Source: Flaviflagellibacter sp963786225 (lineage in GTDB: Bacteria > Pseudomonadota > Alphaproteobacteria > Rhizobiales > Methylopilaceae). From it: a stretch of DNA of 64,000 bases. The stretch covers positions 186,001 through 250,000 of the forward strand of contig CAWAYQ010000006.1 of assembly GCA_963786225.1 (NCBI GenBank), given 5' to 3'. The notes beneath the pieces were generated by a model. That model had not been told where the DNA came from. It was given only the letters and a program-made list of their open reading frames with translations, and did not search any database. The position numbers and the translations under genes are program-made. The first letter of the stretch is position 1; each line of letters opens with the position of its first letter. Shown in pieces: positions 26,701-36,384 of this stretch.

Positions 26701-29572
26701 TGGACGGCGGCGACAGCGTCGACGAGATGTGGGCCGCTGCCGGTAACGACTGGCTGCGCGGCGGCGTCGGCGACGACCACCTGGTCGGCGGCGACGGCAA
26801 CGACCTGCTCGAAGGCGGCCTCGGGCCGACGGCCAATGACGGCGACCGGCTGGTGGGCCAGGGCACCATCGACTTCGGTCCCCCTGCTCCCGCGGACCTC
26901 GGGCTTCGACGTCGCCTCCTACGAGGATGTCGACATCGCCATCACCGCCAACCTGGACACCACCAACCAGAACGGCACGGGTCCGCTGATCGACACCTAT
27001 GCCGGCGTCGACGGCCTCGTCGGCTCACGGTTCGACGACAACCTCACCGGCGCGGACCCGGCACGATAAGCACCAACGGCATCAACAACCTGCTCGTCGG
27101 CGGCGCCGGCAACGACATCCTGACGGGCCTCGGCGGCGACGATTTCATTTTCGGCGACTCGGTCGTCGTCAAAAATGACCTCAGCGTCCACCTCGGCCCC
27201 GTGGCTGACTGGATCCTCAATTGGAAGGGAACGGGAGAAGACCGCCCGGACTTCGGAGTTAATGGCGGCCTCGGCCACGTCCTTGGCGATAACGGCGCCG
27301 ATGGCACCGCCGACAAGGCGGTGTTCAGCGGAGCGCGCAGCGACTACTCCATCACGATGAATCCGGATGGCACATTGCGGGTCGTCGACAACCGCGGCAT
27401 CGACAGCACGGCGGCCGGCGATACCCTCAAGGACGTCGAGTTCCTCCAGTTCTTGAACGGCACCTTCGCGGTAGGCTCCCTCGTCAACATTGCGGCGACA
27501 GGCGCACCGGTCATCAGCGACCTGACGCCGACGGAAGGGCAGGCGCTCACGCTCAACACGGCCTCGATCTCCGATGCGAACGGGACGGGGGCATTCTCCT
27601 ATCAATGGCAAGCGTTGGTCGGCGCCACCTGGACGAACATCGCCGGCGCAACGGGAGCCTCCTTCACGCCTGATGATAATGCTCTGCAATCTTTCGGCGA
27701 TCAGGCCGGCCTCCAGCTTCGAGCGGTTGTGAGCTTTACAGATCTGGCGGGCAATCCCGAAACGGTCACCTCCGCGCCCACAGGTCCGGTGGGTGTAAAT
27801 TGGAGCACCAGTCTTGGTGCCACATTCAATGGAACAGCCGGTGACGACATTGCCAATGGCTCCAACTCTGCTGACACGCTCAACGGCAATGCCGGGAACG
27901 ACACCCTCAACGGCAACGGCAGCGCAGATACACTGAACGGCGGCGCCGGGAACGACGCACTGAACGGCGGCGCCGGAACGGATACTGCAGTCTTCGCCGG
28001 AGCCGTAGGCAATTATACGGTCGACACCGCTGGCACCAACATTCTCGTCACAGACAATGTCGGCAGCGAGGGCACCGATACGTTGAGCGGCATCGAACAA
28101 ATCCGTTTCAACGGCGTGAACTACGCCGTGGTGGCGGGAACGGCCGCCGCTAATATTAACTTGAATGGAGCAACTGGCGCCAACAATTCACAGGCCGTCT
28201 TCGGCTTTGCCGGCATTGACACCATCAATGGCGGGGCCGGAAATGACCTCATCCTCGGCGGGGCTGGGAATGACACCATCACGCAGAACCGGCAACGACC
28301 GGCGGGCGTGATATCGTGGATGGCGGCAGCGAGATGCGACACCTACCAGCTCAACGGTGCGGCAGGTGCCGAGACGTTCACGATCTACTCGCGGGCGGCC
28401 GCACTTGCGGCAATCGCCGGACTGACGTCTGCAGTGCAAACACCGAGATCGTGATCGCCCGCAACGGCGCAGTTGTCGCCGAGCTCGACAACATCGAGGA
28501 AATCCGCGTCAACACCCTCCAGGTAACCTCGCCAGGCGGCTCGGGAGGAGGTGTCAACGGTGGCGACACCATCCAGGTGCATCGGTAACTTCAGCGCCGG
28601 TCACCAGCCTGAACTTCAACACGATCACGATCGACGGCAATTCCGGCAACGACACGCGTCGACATCTCGGCCCTGAGTTCGGCTCATCGCATCGTCTTCA
28701 AGTCGAACGGCGGCAACGACACGATCGTCGGCACGCTGCGGCCGCAGGACGTGATCGAGCTGGCGCCGGGAATGACCATCGCCGATTACGACGACGGACA
28801 ACGGTGAACGGCGTGACCACCATGACCAGCCTCGGTCATGCGGTGACGCTTCGTCAGCGCCGGCGGACTGCCCCAGCTGGTGAATGGCGCCGATCCGACC
28901 ATCTACGGGACGTCCGGTGCGAACCGTATGAACGGCACCGGCGGAAATGACCGGATCGATGCCGGAGCCGGCACGCGACACGGTCTATGGCGAAGCGGCA
29001 ACGACACTTTCGTTGCCCGTAACGGCGACGGCAACGACACCTATTACGGTGACGGCAGCCGGGGCGGTACCGGTGTCGATACGCTCGATATGTCGGCGAT
29101 CACGGCGAAAGTCACGGTCGATCTCGGCTCCGGCTCGCGGTTCCGGGGCAGCGCGAGCGCGGCGGCGGGCTCCGACACGCTCTATGGCGTCGAGAACGTC
29201 GTCACCGGTTCGGGCGCCGACACGATCATCGCCAGCACCGCGGTCAACGTCATGCAGGGCGGTGCCGGTAACGACACCTTCCGGTTTGTCAGCGCCGCCG
29301 CCGCCAATGGCGACACGATCCTCGATTTCCAGGCCGGCGACGTCCTGGACCTGAGCGGGATCGACGCCAATGCCGGAGCGCGCGGCAACCAGGCCTTCAC
29401 ACTGAAGCCCGGAGCCATCGGCGCCTCGGCACAGCTGATGGTCACCCACGAGAACCGCGACGACGGAGAGTACACCGTCGTGCATGGCAATACCGGTGGC
29501 AGCAACGCCGTCGAGTTCAAGCTGAACATCAAGGGAGACCACGATCTGGACGCGGGCGACTTCCGGTTCTGA
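23769..29572 (+). pseudogene. Giant animal-type haem peroxidase with RTX calcium-binding repeats (MopA-like), split by many frameshifts
   Basis: ATG 23769 begins MPSFTINKADLDFLLEQV, and one protein of about 1,930 residues can be followed to the stop at 29572 by switching frame at least fourteen times. Switches are near 23960, 24155, 25597, 26117, 26885, 27060, 28290, 28340, 28435, 28585, 28660, 28795, 28855 and 28975. The peroxidase part (about 24.1-26.1 kb) has the distal-His motif FGQFFDHGLDF, HHVFHEEHNFQVENI and the proximal-His motif RLGHSMLTETF. RTX nonapeptides (GGDGNDxL type) follow at 26.35-27.15, 27.85-28.3 and 28.9-29.3 kb, with an immunoglobulin-like stretch between. The C-terminus (GDHDLDAGDFRF) fits type I secretion. 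Homologues include Mn(II)-oxidising MopA peroxidases. Few premature stops occur inside the segments, which favours sequence error over old decay. Confidence 0.8.
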
Positions 29573-29586
29573 TCGGTCCTAGAGCG

Positions 29587-29613
29587 GAGCGGGCCGGCCT
29601 TGCCGGCCCGCTC
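29587..29613 (+). terminator. Hairpin after the haem peroxidase gene
   Basis: GAGCGGGCCGGC and GCCGGCCCGCTC form a perfect 12-bp stem with a 3-nt loop, 15 nt after the peroxidase stop. The T-run after it is weak (CATTCCTT), so it may terminate only partly and let the secretion genes be read. Confidence 0.6.
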
Positions 29614-29649
29614 CATTCCTTGAAGCCACGAACTCCATAGCGTGTCGTC

Positions 29650-31390
29650 ATGCATTCCAAAAACCGATCCAGAACATCCACCAAGCCGGGGCCGACCGAG
29701 CTCATCAAGGGATTTCGCGGCGTTCTCTTGTTCCTGTGCCTGACCTCCGGGCTCATCAACATTCTTGCGCTCACAGGAGCATTCTACATGCTCCAGATCT
29801 ACGACCGCGCGCTGACGGGCGGCAGCGTCCCTACTCTGCTCGCACTGTCGGCTCTCGCCATCGGACTCTATCTCTTCCAGGGAACGTTCGACGTCATCCG
29901 GTCCCAGGTCCTGGTGCGCGTGGGCGCCAGACTGGACAAAAAGATCGCTCCGCTCGCCCATCGCGTCGCCATCGACATGCCGCGCTTCGGGTTTTCGACC
30001 GCGGAATCGCTCGAGCGCGGCCGCGATGTCGATACCGTCCGCGGATTTCTCGGTTCGCAGGGACCGATCGCGCTTTTCGATCTGCCCTGGATGCCGATCT
30101 ACCTGATCTTCGTCTACCTCCTTCACCCCTATCTCGGAGCTCTCACGCTCGGCGGCGCGTTTGTCCTTACGATGCTGACGATCGTCACCGAACTGATGAC
30201 GCGGCGGCTGGGCGTCGATACTCAGCGGGCGGCCGTCGCCCGCAACAACATCGCCGATTCCAACACGCGCAACGCCGACATCCTCAAAGCGATGGGATTT
30301 GCGGGCAGGGCGGTGGACCGCTTCAACACCGCCAACGGCGAGCACCTTCAACTGCAGACCCGCGCCAACGATATCACCGGCACTCTGGGCGCGATATCGC
30401 GCGTGCTGCGCATGCTGCTGCAATCGGCGCTGCTCGGCCTCGGCGCCTATCTGACGATCAAGGGCGATCTGTCCGCCGGCGGGATCATCGCATCGCTCCG
30501 TCGCCTCGTCTCGCGCGCTCGCGCCGATCGATCTGGCGATCGGCAACTGGAAGAGCGTGGTCGCCGCGCGGCTTGCATTCAAGCGCCTGCGGGAAACCGT
30601 GATCGCGATGAGCGAAATCAAGGAGCCGATGCCGCTGCCCGCTCCGGCCGTGTCGCTCAAGATCGAGAAAATCACCGTGGCGGCGCCCGCGTCCGGCCGC
30701 GTCCTCCTGAGCGAGGTCGAGTTCGAACTGAAGGCCGGCGACGGGCTGGGCGTGATCGGACCGAGCGCCGGCGGCAAGACCACTCTTGTTCGTGCACTTA
30801 CCGGGGTCTGGCCGGTTCTGCGCGGCAGCATCCGTCTCGACGATGCCGAGCTCACCCAATGGAACGACGATGTGCTCGGCCGCCATCTCGGCTATCTGCC
30901 GCAGGACGTCGCTCTGCTGGACGCCAGCATCGAGGAAAACATCTCCCGTTTCGCGGAGGAGGCGGATGCGCGCGCCATCATCGGCGCGGCCCAGGCCGCC
31001 GGCGTCCACGAGATGATCGTCCGCATGCCCGACGGCTACAAGACGCAGATCGGCTCGCAGGGCATGGCGCTGTCCGCGGGGCAGCGGCAGAGGATCGGGC
31101 TCGCGCGCGCTCTGTTCGGCAACCCGTTCCTCGTCGTCCTGGACGAGCCGAATTCCAATCTCGACAGCGAGGGCGAGTCCGCGCTGACCGCCGCCATCGC
31201 CGGAATCCGCGATCGCGGCGGCATCGCTGTCGTCGTGGCTCACCGGCCGAGCGCGCTGGCCGCGGTCGATCTCGTCGCGGTGGTGCAGAACGGCCGGCTG
31301 GTCGGCTTCGGGCCGAAAGACGAGATCATCGGCTCGGCAAATTCCCCGGCGGCGGGCAGGGCGACAACAACGGTGAGGGCATCGGCATGA
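29650..31390 (+). pseudogene. Type I secretion ABC transporter (PrtD type), one frameshift near 30496
   Basis: ATG 29650 starts a PrtD-like exporter with a membrane domain (LINILALTGAFYMLQIYDRAL, then LFDLPWMPIYLIFVYLLHP) in one frame to about 30495. The protein continues in a neighbouring frame with the ATPase: Walker A GPSAGGKTTL, signature LSAGQRQRIGLARAL and Walker B FLVVLDEPNSNLD, stopping at 31390. Removing one C near 30496 restores SVASSRALAPIDLAIGNW and a protein of about 580 residues. It would export RTX proteins with the HlyD-type adaptor encoded downstream. Its stop overlaps the start of the next RTX gene (ATGA). Confidence 0.85.
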
Positions 31391-33513
31391 TCGACATCAA
31401 GGCGACCAAGGCTCAGGCCCCGAGCAACGAGCCGTCCCGCGACCGCTATCTGCAAAAGGCCGGCGCCGTTCTCGGCAAGATGCCGGTCCATCTCGCGCTG
31501 ATCCTGACGGCGGCGGTGCTGTACCTGCAAAGCTTCATCAGGAACGCCGCGGCCCAAGGCGATGCGCCGGGCGAGGGGCATCCCGCGCCGCCCGAACCGG
31601 CCGCCGGTTCGATCGGTGCGCAGCAGACCGACGCTGTTAACGGCGCGCAAGACGAACAGCCGCCGGCGATGGCGGACAGGACCTCCATCGGCGCTACGAT
31701 CCGCTCGGAGGCCTCGTCCTTCGTGATGCTGGATTCTCCGGCCATCGATTTTGCGGTTTCCCCGGTCGCCGTCCGTACAAGCAAAGAGGCATTCGAATTC
31801 CGACCGAAATCGAGCAACGACAATATAGGGAGTGCCGTCCACGGCCATGGCAGTCCGGCTGGATCGGGCGGCGCCGCTTTTCAGGGCGGGCGGGAGCACG
31901 CGGACCGAAGCGGCGGCGGCGGCGGCGAAGGCGAAGATCAGGAAGAAGATGACGTCGACGACGATGACACGCCGGTCCCGAATCGCGCTCCACGGACGAA
32001 CGGGTCGGTGCTGCTCGGCGATTTCGTCAGCGGCCAGGCCGCGTTCATCACCTTTGCTGCCCTGCTTCAGAATGCATCCGATCCCGACGGGGATTCTCTG
32101 GCGATCGGCGATGTGCAGGCAAGTTCAGGAACCCTCGTGCCCGTGCAGGGCGGCTGGATCTACACCGCCGCCGCCGGCCAAACCGGCCTTCAGTCCATTA
32201 CCTATACGATCCACGACGCGGCGTATGCCATTCCTCAGATCGCGCGGTTCCAGGTTGTCGCCCAACCGGCGGCGGAAGCCGCCGCAATGAGCGACGCCGC
32301 TTTCGCAGCGCTCCCGACAGGCGACGAAGCTGCCGACTCGGGAGACCAAGATCCCCTTCTGTCCAGCAACAGCGCCGTTAGGCGCGAAGCTCCGCGACTT
32401 CCGGAGGTCGACGCCGAGGTTCTGTACGGAACCGCCAGCGACGACACGATCCTCGGCGGGTCCGGCGATGAGGTCGTTTTTGGCCGCCGCGGCAACGACG
32501 TCGTCCGGGCGGGTGCGGGCGACGACCGACTGTTCGGCGAAGACGGCGATGACGTGCTCTTCGGCGAGGATGGCGACGATCTGCTCGCCGGTGGCGATGG
32601 TAATGACAAACTCGACGGCGGCGCCGGCGCCGACGACGTGCGCGGCGAAGGGGGCGACGATGTGCTTGTCGCGAGCCTCGATGCCGATGCAGATCTCTAT
32701 GACGGCGGCGGCGGTACAGACACTCTCGATCTGTCCGAGACCAAGGCCGGCACGTGCGTCGACCTGACCGCCGGAACCGCCGATGGCGTCGAGACCGGCG
32801 CCGATCTCGTGACCGGGATCGAGCAGGTCACGGGCGGCGCCGGCGCGGATGATCTGCGGGGCAATGCGGGCGCCAATGTTCTTAGCGGCGCCGCCGGCGA
32901 TGACATTCTCGATGGTTGCGGCGGCCAGGACGAGGTTCACGGGGGCGACGGCAATGACCGGCTCGTCGGAAGCAGCGATGCGGTCGCCGATATCCTCGAT
33001 GGCGGCAGCGGCACCGACACACTTGACCTGTCGGGGACAAGCCTCGGCGTGCTCGTCGACCTGACGACCGGCAAGGCGGTCGGGGTCGAGATCGGTGAGG
33101 ACCTGCTTTCCGAAATCGAAAATATTCTCGGCGGCGCGGGCGACGACACCTTCATCGTCGCCACCCAATCGGCCGAGCTGTGCGGCGGTGGCGGCAACGA
33201 CGAGTTCCGCTTCACCGCTCTCGCGGTGGCGCCGACAGCCCATGTCATCCACGACTTCATGGTTGGCGACCGCATCTACATCGCGGACTACGAGATCTCC
33301 AAGCAGGCCGCCGACGAGGTCGCGACCCTGTTCGAGGACATCTACGGCAACCGCGAGGAACATCGCGGCCGCTCGATCCGCTACCACAACGAACGCGTTG
33401 ACGAGATGGACCGGACGAGGATCGAGGCCGATCTCGACGGCGATGCGCTCTACGAGCTCGCCATCAGTCTCGACGGCCACCACGTTCTGTTCATCGCCGA
33501 GAACATCACCTGA
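31387..33513 (+). CDS. RTX calcium-binding protein with N-terminal membrane segment and cadherin-like domain
   Basis: 708 residues. ATG 31387 overlaps the ABC transporter stop by 4 nt. A hydrophobic stretch at about residues 34-52 (VHLALILTAAVLYLQSFI) is followed by a low-complexity region ending in a Gly run and an acidic block (EGEDQEEDDVDDDD). A cadherin-like domain follows (NASDPDGDSLAIGDVQ, TGLQSITYTIHD). Then RTX repeats occupy about residues 340-590 (GGDGNDKLDGGAGADD). The C-terminal part is a globular region resembling other secreted RTX ends. It lies between the exporter ATPase and adaptor, so it could be a second substrate or a cell-envelope component of the system. The function is unknown. 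Confidence 0.8.
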   Translation: MIDIKATKAQAPSNEPSRDRYLQKAGAVLGKMPVHLALILTAAVLYLQSFIRNAAAQGDAPGEGHPAPPEPAAGSIGAQQTDAVNGAQDEQPPAMADRTSIGATIRSEASSFVMLDSPAIDFAVSPVAVRTSKEAFEFRPKSSNDNIGSAVHGHGSPAGSGGAAFQGGREHADRSGGGGGEGEDQEEDDVDDDDTPVPNRAPRTNGSVLLGDFVSGQAAFITFAALLQNASDPDGDSLAIGDVQASSGTLVPVQGGWIYTAAAGQTGLQSITYTIHDAAYAIPQIARFQVVAQPAAEAAAMSDAAFAALPTGDEAADSGDQDPLLSSNSAVRREAPRLPEVDAEVLYGTASDDTILGGSGDEVVFGRRGNDVVRAGAGDDRLFGEDGDDVLFGEDGDDLLAGGDGNDKLDGGAGADDVRGEGGDDVLVASLDADADLYDGGGGTDTLDLSETKAGTCVDLTAGTADGVETGADLVTGIEQVTGGAGADDLRGNAGANVLSGAAGDDILDGCGGQDEVHGGDGNDRLVGSSDAVADILDGGSGTDTLDLSGTSLGVLVDLTTGKAVGVEIGEDLLSEIENILGGAGDDTFIVATQSAELCGGGGNDEFRFTALAVAPTAHVIHDFMVGDRIYIADYEISKQAADEVATLFEDIYGNREEHRGRSIRYHNERVDEMDRTRIEADLDGDALYELAISLDGHHVLFIAENIT

Positions 33514-33531
33514 AACACGGAGATCTGAACC

Positions 33532-34851
33532 ATGTCGGCACCAAGCACCAACGCCCCGATGGATCAGGATCTCGGGTTCAAGATCGGCGGCCGGGTCTAT
33601 GCGGGGCTCGTTCTGGCGCTGCTGCTGGTCGGCGGCATCGGCGGCTGGTCGCTGATGGCGGAGTTGTCGGGCGCGATCGTCGCCACCGGCTCGGTCAAGG
33701 TCGACCGCAACCTGAAGGCGCTGCAGCATCGCGACGGCGGCATCATCAGCGAGATCGCGGTCCGCGAAGGCGACTTCGTCCGCAAGGGCCAGGTGCTGCT
33801 GCGGCTCGACGACGTCCAGACACGCGCCGAGCTGTCGATCGTGACCTCGCAGCTGACCGAACTGACGGCGCGCAGGGCGCGATTGGTCGCCGAACGCGAC
33901 GGCCAGGAGCATCTGCAGTTCCCGGACGGTTTTGTGGAGTCCTCACCCGAAGCGGCGGCGACGGCCAACAGCGAAACCAATCTGTTCCGCGGAGACCGCA
34001 CCCACCGCGACAGCCAGAAGGAGCAGCTCGAACTGCGCATCGCCCAGACCGACAAGGAGATCAGCGGGCTCGACGCCCAGCGGGTCGCCAAGGTCGACGA
34101 GATCCGGCTGGTCCAGTCCGAGAACAGCAAGCTGAAGGACCTGTTCTCAAGGGGCCTGATCGAGAACATCCGCGTCTACACCGCCGACCGCGAGGCGGCG
34201 CGCCTCGACGGCAGCCGCGGCGAGGTCGAGGCCGGCATTGCCCGCGCGAAGGCCACGATCAGCGAGATCCGGCTGCAGATCATCGCCATCGACCAGACCG
34301 CCCGCACCGAGGCGCAACGCGAGCTGACGACGGTCGAAGCCAAATTATCCGAACTCCAGGATCGCCGCGTGGCCATCGAGGACCGGCTGTCGCGTACAGA
34401 CATACGGGCGCCGCTGGCGGGCTATGTCAACGAGCTGTCGGTTCACACGATCGGCGGCGTGATCACCCCGGCGGAGCGGCTGATCACGCTGGTGCCCGAG
34501 AACGCCACGCTGCGCATCGAGGCCAAATTGTTGCCGGCCGACATCGACCAGGTCGAGGTCGGGCAGCCGGCGCGGCTTCTGTTCTCGGCGTTCAACCGCA
34601 ACACCACGCCGGAACTGCCCGGCAAGGTCGTCTACGTCTCGCCCGCAACGACCCGCGATACGGTGACCGGCGACGTCTACTACCTTGCCGATGTCGAGAT
34701 CAAAGCCGCCGAGATGGAGAAGCTTGGTGGCCGCAAGCTGGTACCCGGAATGCCTGTCGAGGTCTACATCTCGACCGAGCAGCGCGCCGCCATCTCCTAC
34801 CTGACCAAGCCCTTCATGGACCAGGTTCGAAAGGCGTTCCGGGAGGAGTAG
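33532..34851 (+). CDS. HlyD-family membrane fusion protein of type I secretion
   Basis: 439 residues. There is one N-terminal membrane helix (VYAGLVLALLLVGGIGGWSLM, about residues 22-42). A lipoyl-like half (ATGSVKVDRNLKALQHRDGGIISEIAVREGDFV), a long coiled-coil hairpin (about residues 90-270) and a beta-barrel part (ATTRDTVTGDVYYLADVEI) follow, ending GMPVEVYISTEQRAAISYLTKP. This is the PrtE/HlyD pattern. It bridges the ABC exporter to an outer-membrane TolC-type channel, which is not encoded in the cluster. It is 18 bp after the RTX gene and is probably the last gene of the operon. Confidence 0.93.
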   Translation: MSAPSTNAPMDQDLGFKIGGRVYAGLVLALLLVGGIGGWSLMAELSGAIVATGSVKVDRNLKALQHRDGGIISEIAVREGDFVRKGQVLLRLDDVQTRAELSIVTSQLTELTARRARLVAERDGQEHLQFPDGFVESSPEAAATANSETNLFRGDRTHRDSQKEQLELRIAQTDKEISGLDAQRVAKVDEIRLVQSENSKLKDLFSRGLIENIRVYTADREAARLDGSRGEVEAGIARAKATISEIRLQIIAIDQTARTEAQRELTTVEAKLSELQDRRVAIEDRLSRTDIRAPLAGYVNELSVHTIGGVITPAERLITLVPENATLRIEAKLLPADIDQVEVGQPARLLFSAFNRNTTPELPGKVVYVSPATTRDTVTGDVYYLADVEIKAAEMEKLGGRKLVPGMPVEVYISTEQRAAISYLTKPFMDQVRKAFREE

Positions 34852-35017
34852 AAGGGCCCGGGCCGTTACGCGTCGCCGGGAGATATGACCGTCCACGCGG
34901 AGGGGCCTATTGGACGTGGAGAACATGTCTGTACAGACGTGGAGGAATAGCCCACGGCGGTAGGGACCAAGACGGTCAGGCCTCTCTCGCGGTGCGGCTA
35001 CGGGTGGACATCGGCCA

Positions 35018-36298
35018 TTATCGCACCTGGAGCATGACGAAACTCCCGAGCGCCAGGAGAAGCGCCGGAGGCATCAGGACCAAACCCAGCCCAAGAAACT
35101 TCCAGAAACCGATCTGTTCGCCTTCGCGACGGAGCGCCGCGAGCCAAAGTACCGTTGCGAGCGAACCCGTGACGGAGAGATTCGGACCAAGGTCGACGCC
35201 GATCAACAAGGCTCCGGTTACCTGGTGCGGCAGGTTTGCCGCGTGCGCGGCAGAGCCGGCGATCATGCCGGCGGGGAGGTTGTTCAAGAGGTTGCTGGCG
35301 ACTGCGACAATGGCTCCGGCGCCGAATGCGGCCGCACTCACCGACGTCTCGGCTGCGGTTTGCAGCAATTGGGTCAGCGCCCCGATCGCGCCGGTCCGCT
35401 CCAGACCTTGAACCATGATGAAGAGGCCAGCGACAAGGGGGAGCACGTTCCAAGAAATGCCTTTGAGCACCTCCCATGGTCTCTCCCGCTTGTGCAGGAA
35501 TACGACCAGAGCGGTGGCGGCTCCGGCGATAAACGTCGGGAGCCCGAGTTGCCGGTCGAATGCCGACGCCAGCAGCAGCGCCGGGGCGGTTATGGCAATA
35601 CCGCCAGCCGCCAGACGTCCGGCGCTCGAAAGGTGCGGTAGAGGAATGTCCCGGGAGATTTCGAGCTGAAGCGATCTGCGCTGCATAAGATGAAGGGCGA
35701 CATAGGTTGCGCCGATTGAAAGGATCGAGGGCAAACCGAATTCGGTGAGCCACGACAACAGGGGCGGCATGTGGCCGCCAAAGACCACAAGGTTTGCGGG
35801 ATTTGATATAGGCAGCACGAAACTTGCGGCATTTGCGGTGAATGCGCAGGCGAACAGATAGGGCTGCGGCTTGGCGTTGGCGGCTTTGGTAGCCGCGTAG
35901 ACAGCCGGAGTTAGAATAATCGCGGTCGCGTCATTGGACAGGAAAACGGTGACAACGGTGCCGACCGCAAAGACAAGCCCGAAGAGCCTGTGGGGTGAGC
36001 CATGCGCCTGACGTACAGCCAGCGCCGCGAGCCAGTTGAACAACCCCTCCTTTCGCGCAAGCTCCGCAAGCAGCATCATCCCGACGAGAAACAGATAGAC
36101 GTCGCTTCCTTTGCCGATCGCCTCCAGCGCGCTTGTCCAGGGCAGCAATGCGAGCACGACAAGCGCCGTCGCGCCGAGAGCCGCCCAGATCGCTTCGGGC
36201 AGGCCCCAGGGGCGGACGATCACGCCGAGCGTCGCCAGCGTCGCGATCGTCCACGTTGCGCCTTGGGCGGTTGTTACAAGAGACATTGCTGTGCGCAC
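35018..36298 (-). CDS. ArsB/NhaD-type anion pump membrane protein
   Basis: 426 residues with about eleven hydrophobic helices. Hallmarks of the ArsB group are VFLSNDATAIILTPAVYAAT, FVLPISNPANLVVFG and NLLNNLPAGMI. ATG 36286 is an alternative start. The family exports arsenite or antimonite, or in related branches other anions. No arsR, arsC or arsH is visible nearby, so an arsenic role is inferred only from family membership. It stands alone, 86 bp from the next minus-strand gene upstream. Confidence 0.85.
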   Translation of the reverse strand: MRTAMSLVTTAQGATWTIATLATLGVIVRPWGLPEAIWAALGATALVVLALLPWTSALEAIGKGSDVYLFLVGMMLLAELARKEGLFNWLAALAVRQAHGSPHRLFGLVFAVGTVVTVFLSNDATAIILTPAVYAATKAANAKPQPYLFACAFTANAASFVLPISNPANLVVFGGHMPPLLSWLTEFGLPSILSIGATYVALHLMQRRSLQLEISRDIPLPHLSSAGRLAAGGIAITAPALLLASAFDRQLGLPTFIAGAATALVVFLHKRERPWEVLKGISWNVLPLVAGLFIMVQGLERTGAIGALTQLLQTAAETSVSAAAFGAGAIVAVASNLLNNLPAGMIAGSAAHAANLPHQVTGALLIGVDLGPNLSVTGSLATVLWLAALRREGEQIGFWKFLGLGLVLMPPALLLALGSFVMLQVR

Positions 36299-36384
36299 GC
36301 CACGGTGTCACTTCGCAAGCGCCTGGCAATCGCAAGTGCTTCGCCGTCGTCGCGCGCGCTGCTCGCCATAACGGACTTTCCTTC

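Noticed and set aside
26340..29300. GC-rich tandem repeats that could be mistaken for a CRISPR array or satellite
   Set aside because: They translate into RTX calcium-binding nonapeptides and lack the constant repeat and spacer lengths of a CRISPR array.
35018..36298. Calling a complete arsenic resistance operon
   Set aside because: Only the pump-like gene is present; no arsR, arsC or arsH is visible next to it.
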